Shown here: positions 59,194 through 59,227 of the stretch, piece after piece
How the letters are laid out: each line of letters starts with the position of its first letter
Position numbering within the stretch: the first letter of the stretch is position 1
Origin: DTU018 sp964618175
GTDB lineage: Bacteria > Bacillota > Syntrophomonadia > Syntrophomonadales > Syntrophomonadaceae
NCBI GenBank assembly: GCA_964618175.1
Contig: CAZTZX010000002.1
Location: forward strand, 1-59,227
Direction of reading: 5' to 3'
DNA length: 59,227 bases
Position numbers and translations under genes: made by a program
The notes under the pieces: generated by a model
Databases searched by the model: none
Told to the model about the DNA's origin: nothing
Seen by the model: only the letters and a program-made list of their open reading frames with translations

Positions 59194-59227
59194 TAATTTG
59201 CCCCTCCTGCATTAATATTTTTGTCAT
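59186..59227 (-). CDS. Possible C-terminal fragment of an upstream gene
   Basis: The last 13 codons plus stop of a frame open to the window edge, ending LMQEGQISD. The stop overlaps the start region of the CotF-like gene, as in coupled genes. Too short to identify. Confidence 0.3.
   Translation of the reverse strand: MTKILMQEGQISD

Overview
The window looks like a scaffold piece from an anaerobic, endospore-forming Firmicute of the Clostridia, most likely a butyrate-type syntroph near Syntrophomonas. This placement is inference from gene content. Sporulation and spore-coat genes (spmA, spmB, ytfJ/gerW, a bofC-like gene, a cotF-like gene) occur beside a CoA-transferase, formate-tetrahydrofolate ligase, cobalamin genes and Firmicute-type gene order (secDF-yajC-tgt-queA-ruvBAC-bofC). 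GTG and TTG starts behind strong Shine-Dalgarno sequences are common. About nine tenths of the genes are on the minus strand. A 100-N scaffold gap lies at 18163-18262. I saw no rRNA, tRNA, CRISPR array or intact transposase.

Layout. 1-3.7 kb: aromatic amino acid operon aroF-tyrA-aroA (minus), preceded by a compact attenuator with a six-codon reading frame containing tandem Trp codons. 3.9-9.3 kb: a small membrane protein (plus) and the branched-chain amino acid ABC transporter livK-H-M-G-F (minus). 9.3-15.6 kb: a second DAHP synthase without the N-terminal domain, a CoA-transferase, a P-II-like protein with two DUF1538 membrane proteins, a nitrilase-family amidase, YjbQ and chorismate mutase AroH. 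15.6-21.2 kb: HutP-like protein, larB and larE, the gap, an HDOD protein, an unknown gene, a decayed reading frame, cobO and rluB. 21.2-25 kb: folE between two palindromic repeats, then ftcD-fhs. 25-32.8 kb: spmAB, ytfJ-DUF2953, DUF1992, scpAB, a site-2 protease and a DHH-CBS-CCA-transferase fusion. 32.9-43.2 kb: lysA, lapA-like, secDF, an HD protein, yajC, queuosine genes (tgt, queA, queH) and ruvCAB. 43.3-45 kb: bofC-like gene and an unknown 249-residue protein in its own plus-strand unit. 45-53.3 kb: a methionine/sulfur operon led by a SAM-I (S-box) riboswitch, from metH through the aspartate-semialdehyde sulfurtransferase module, cysK, nadE and a methyltransferase to yebC. 53.3-59.2 kb: tatA, an agrC-agrB-agrD quorum-sensing cassette whose 42-residue AgrD I read by hand, a holin-like protein, DUF502, comM and a CotF-like coat protein.

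How the parts work together. DAHP synthase, TyrA, AroA and AroH feed aromatic amino acid synthesis, and the leader suggests that charged tRNA-Trp controls the aroF operon. The S-box unit joins homocysteine formation from aspartate semialdehyde, B12-dependent methylation and cysteine synthesis; CobO supplies adenosylated corrinoid. FolE, Fhs and FtcD belong to folate one-carbon metabolism, and MetH consumes the methyl-folate.

The points most worth checking are the Trp-codon attenuator at 3604-3740, the agrCBD cassette without a neighbouring response regulator, the DUF1538/P-II cluster, the decayed gene between cobO and its downstream neighbour, and the unknown gene at 44202-44951.
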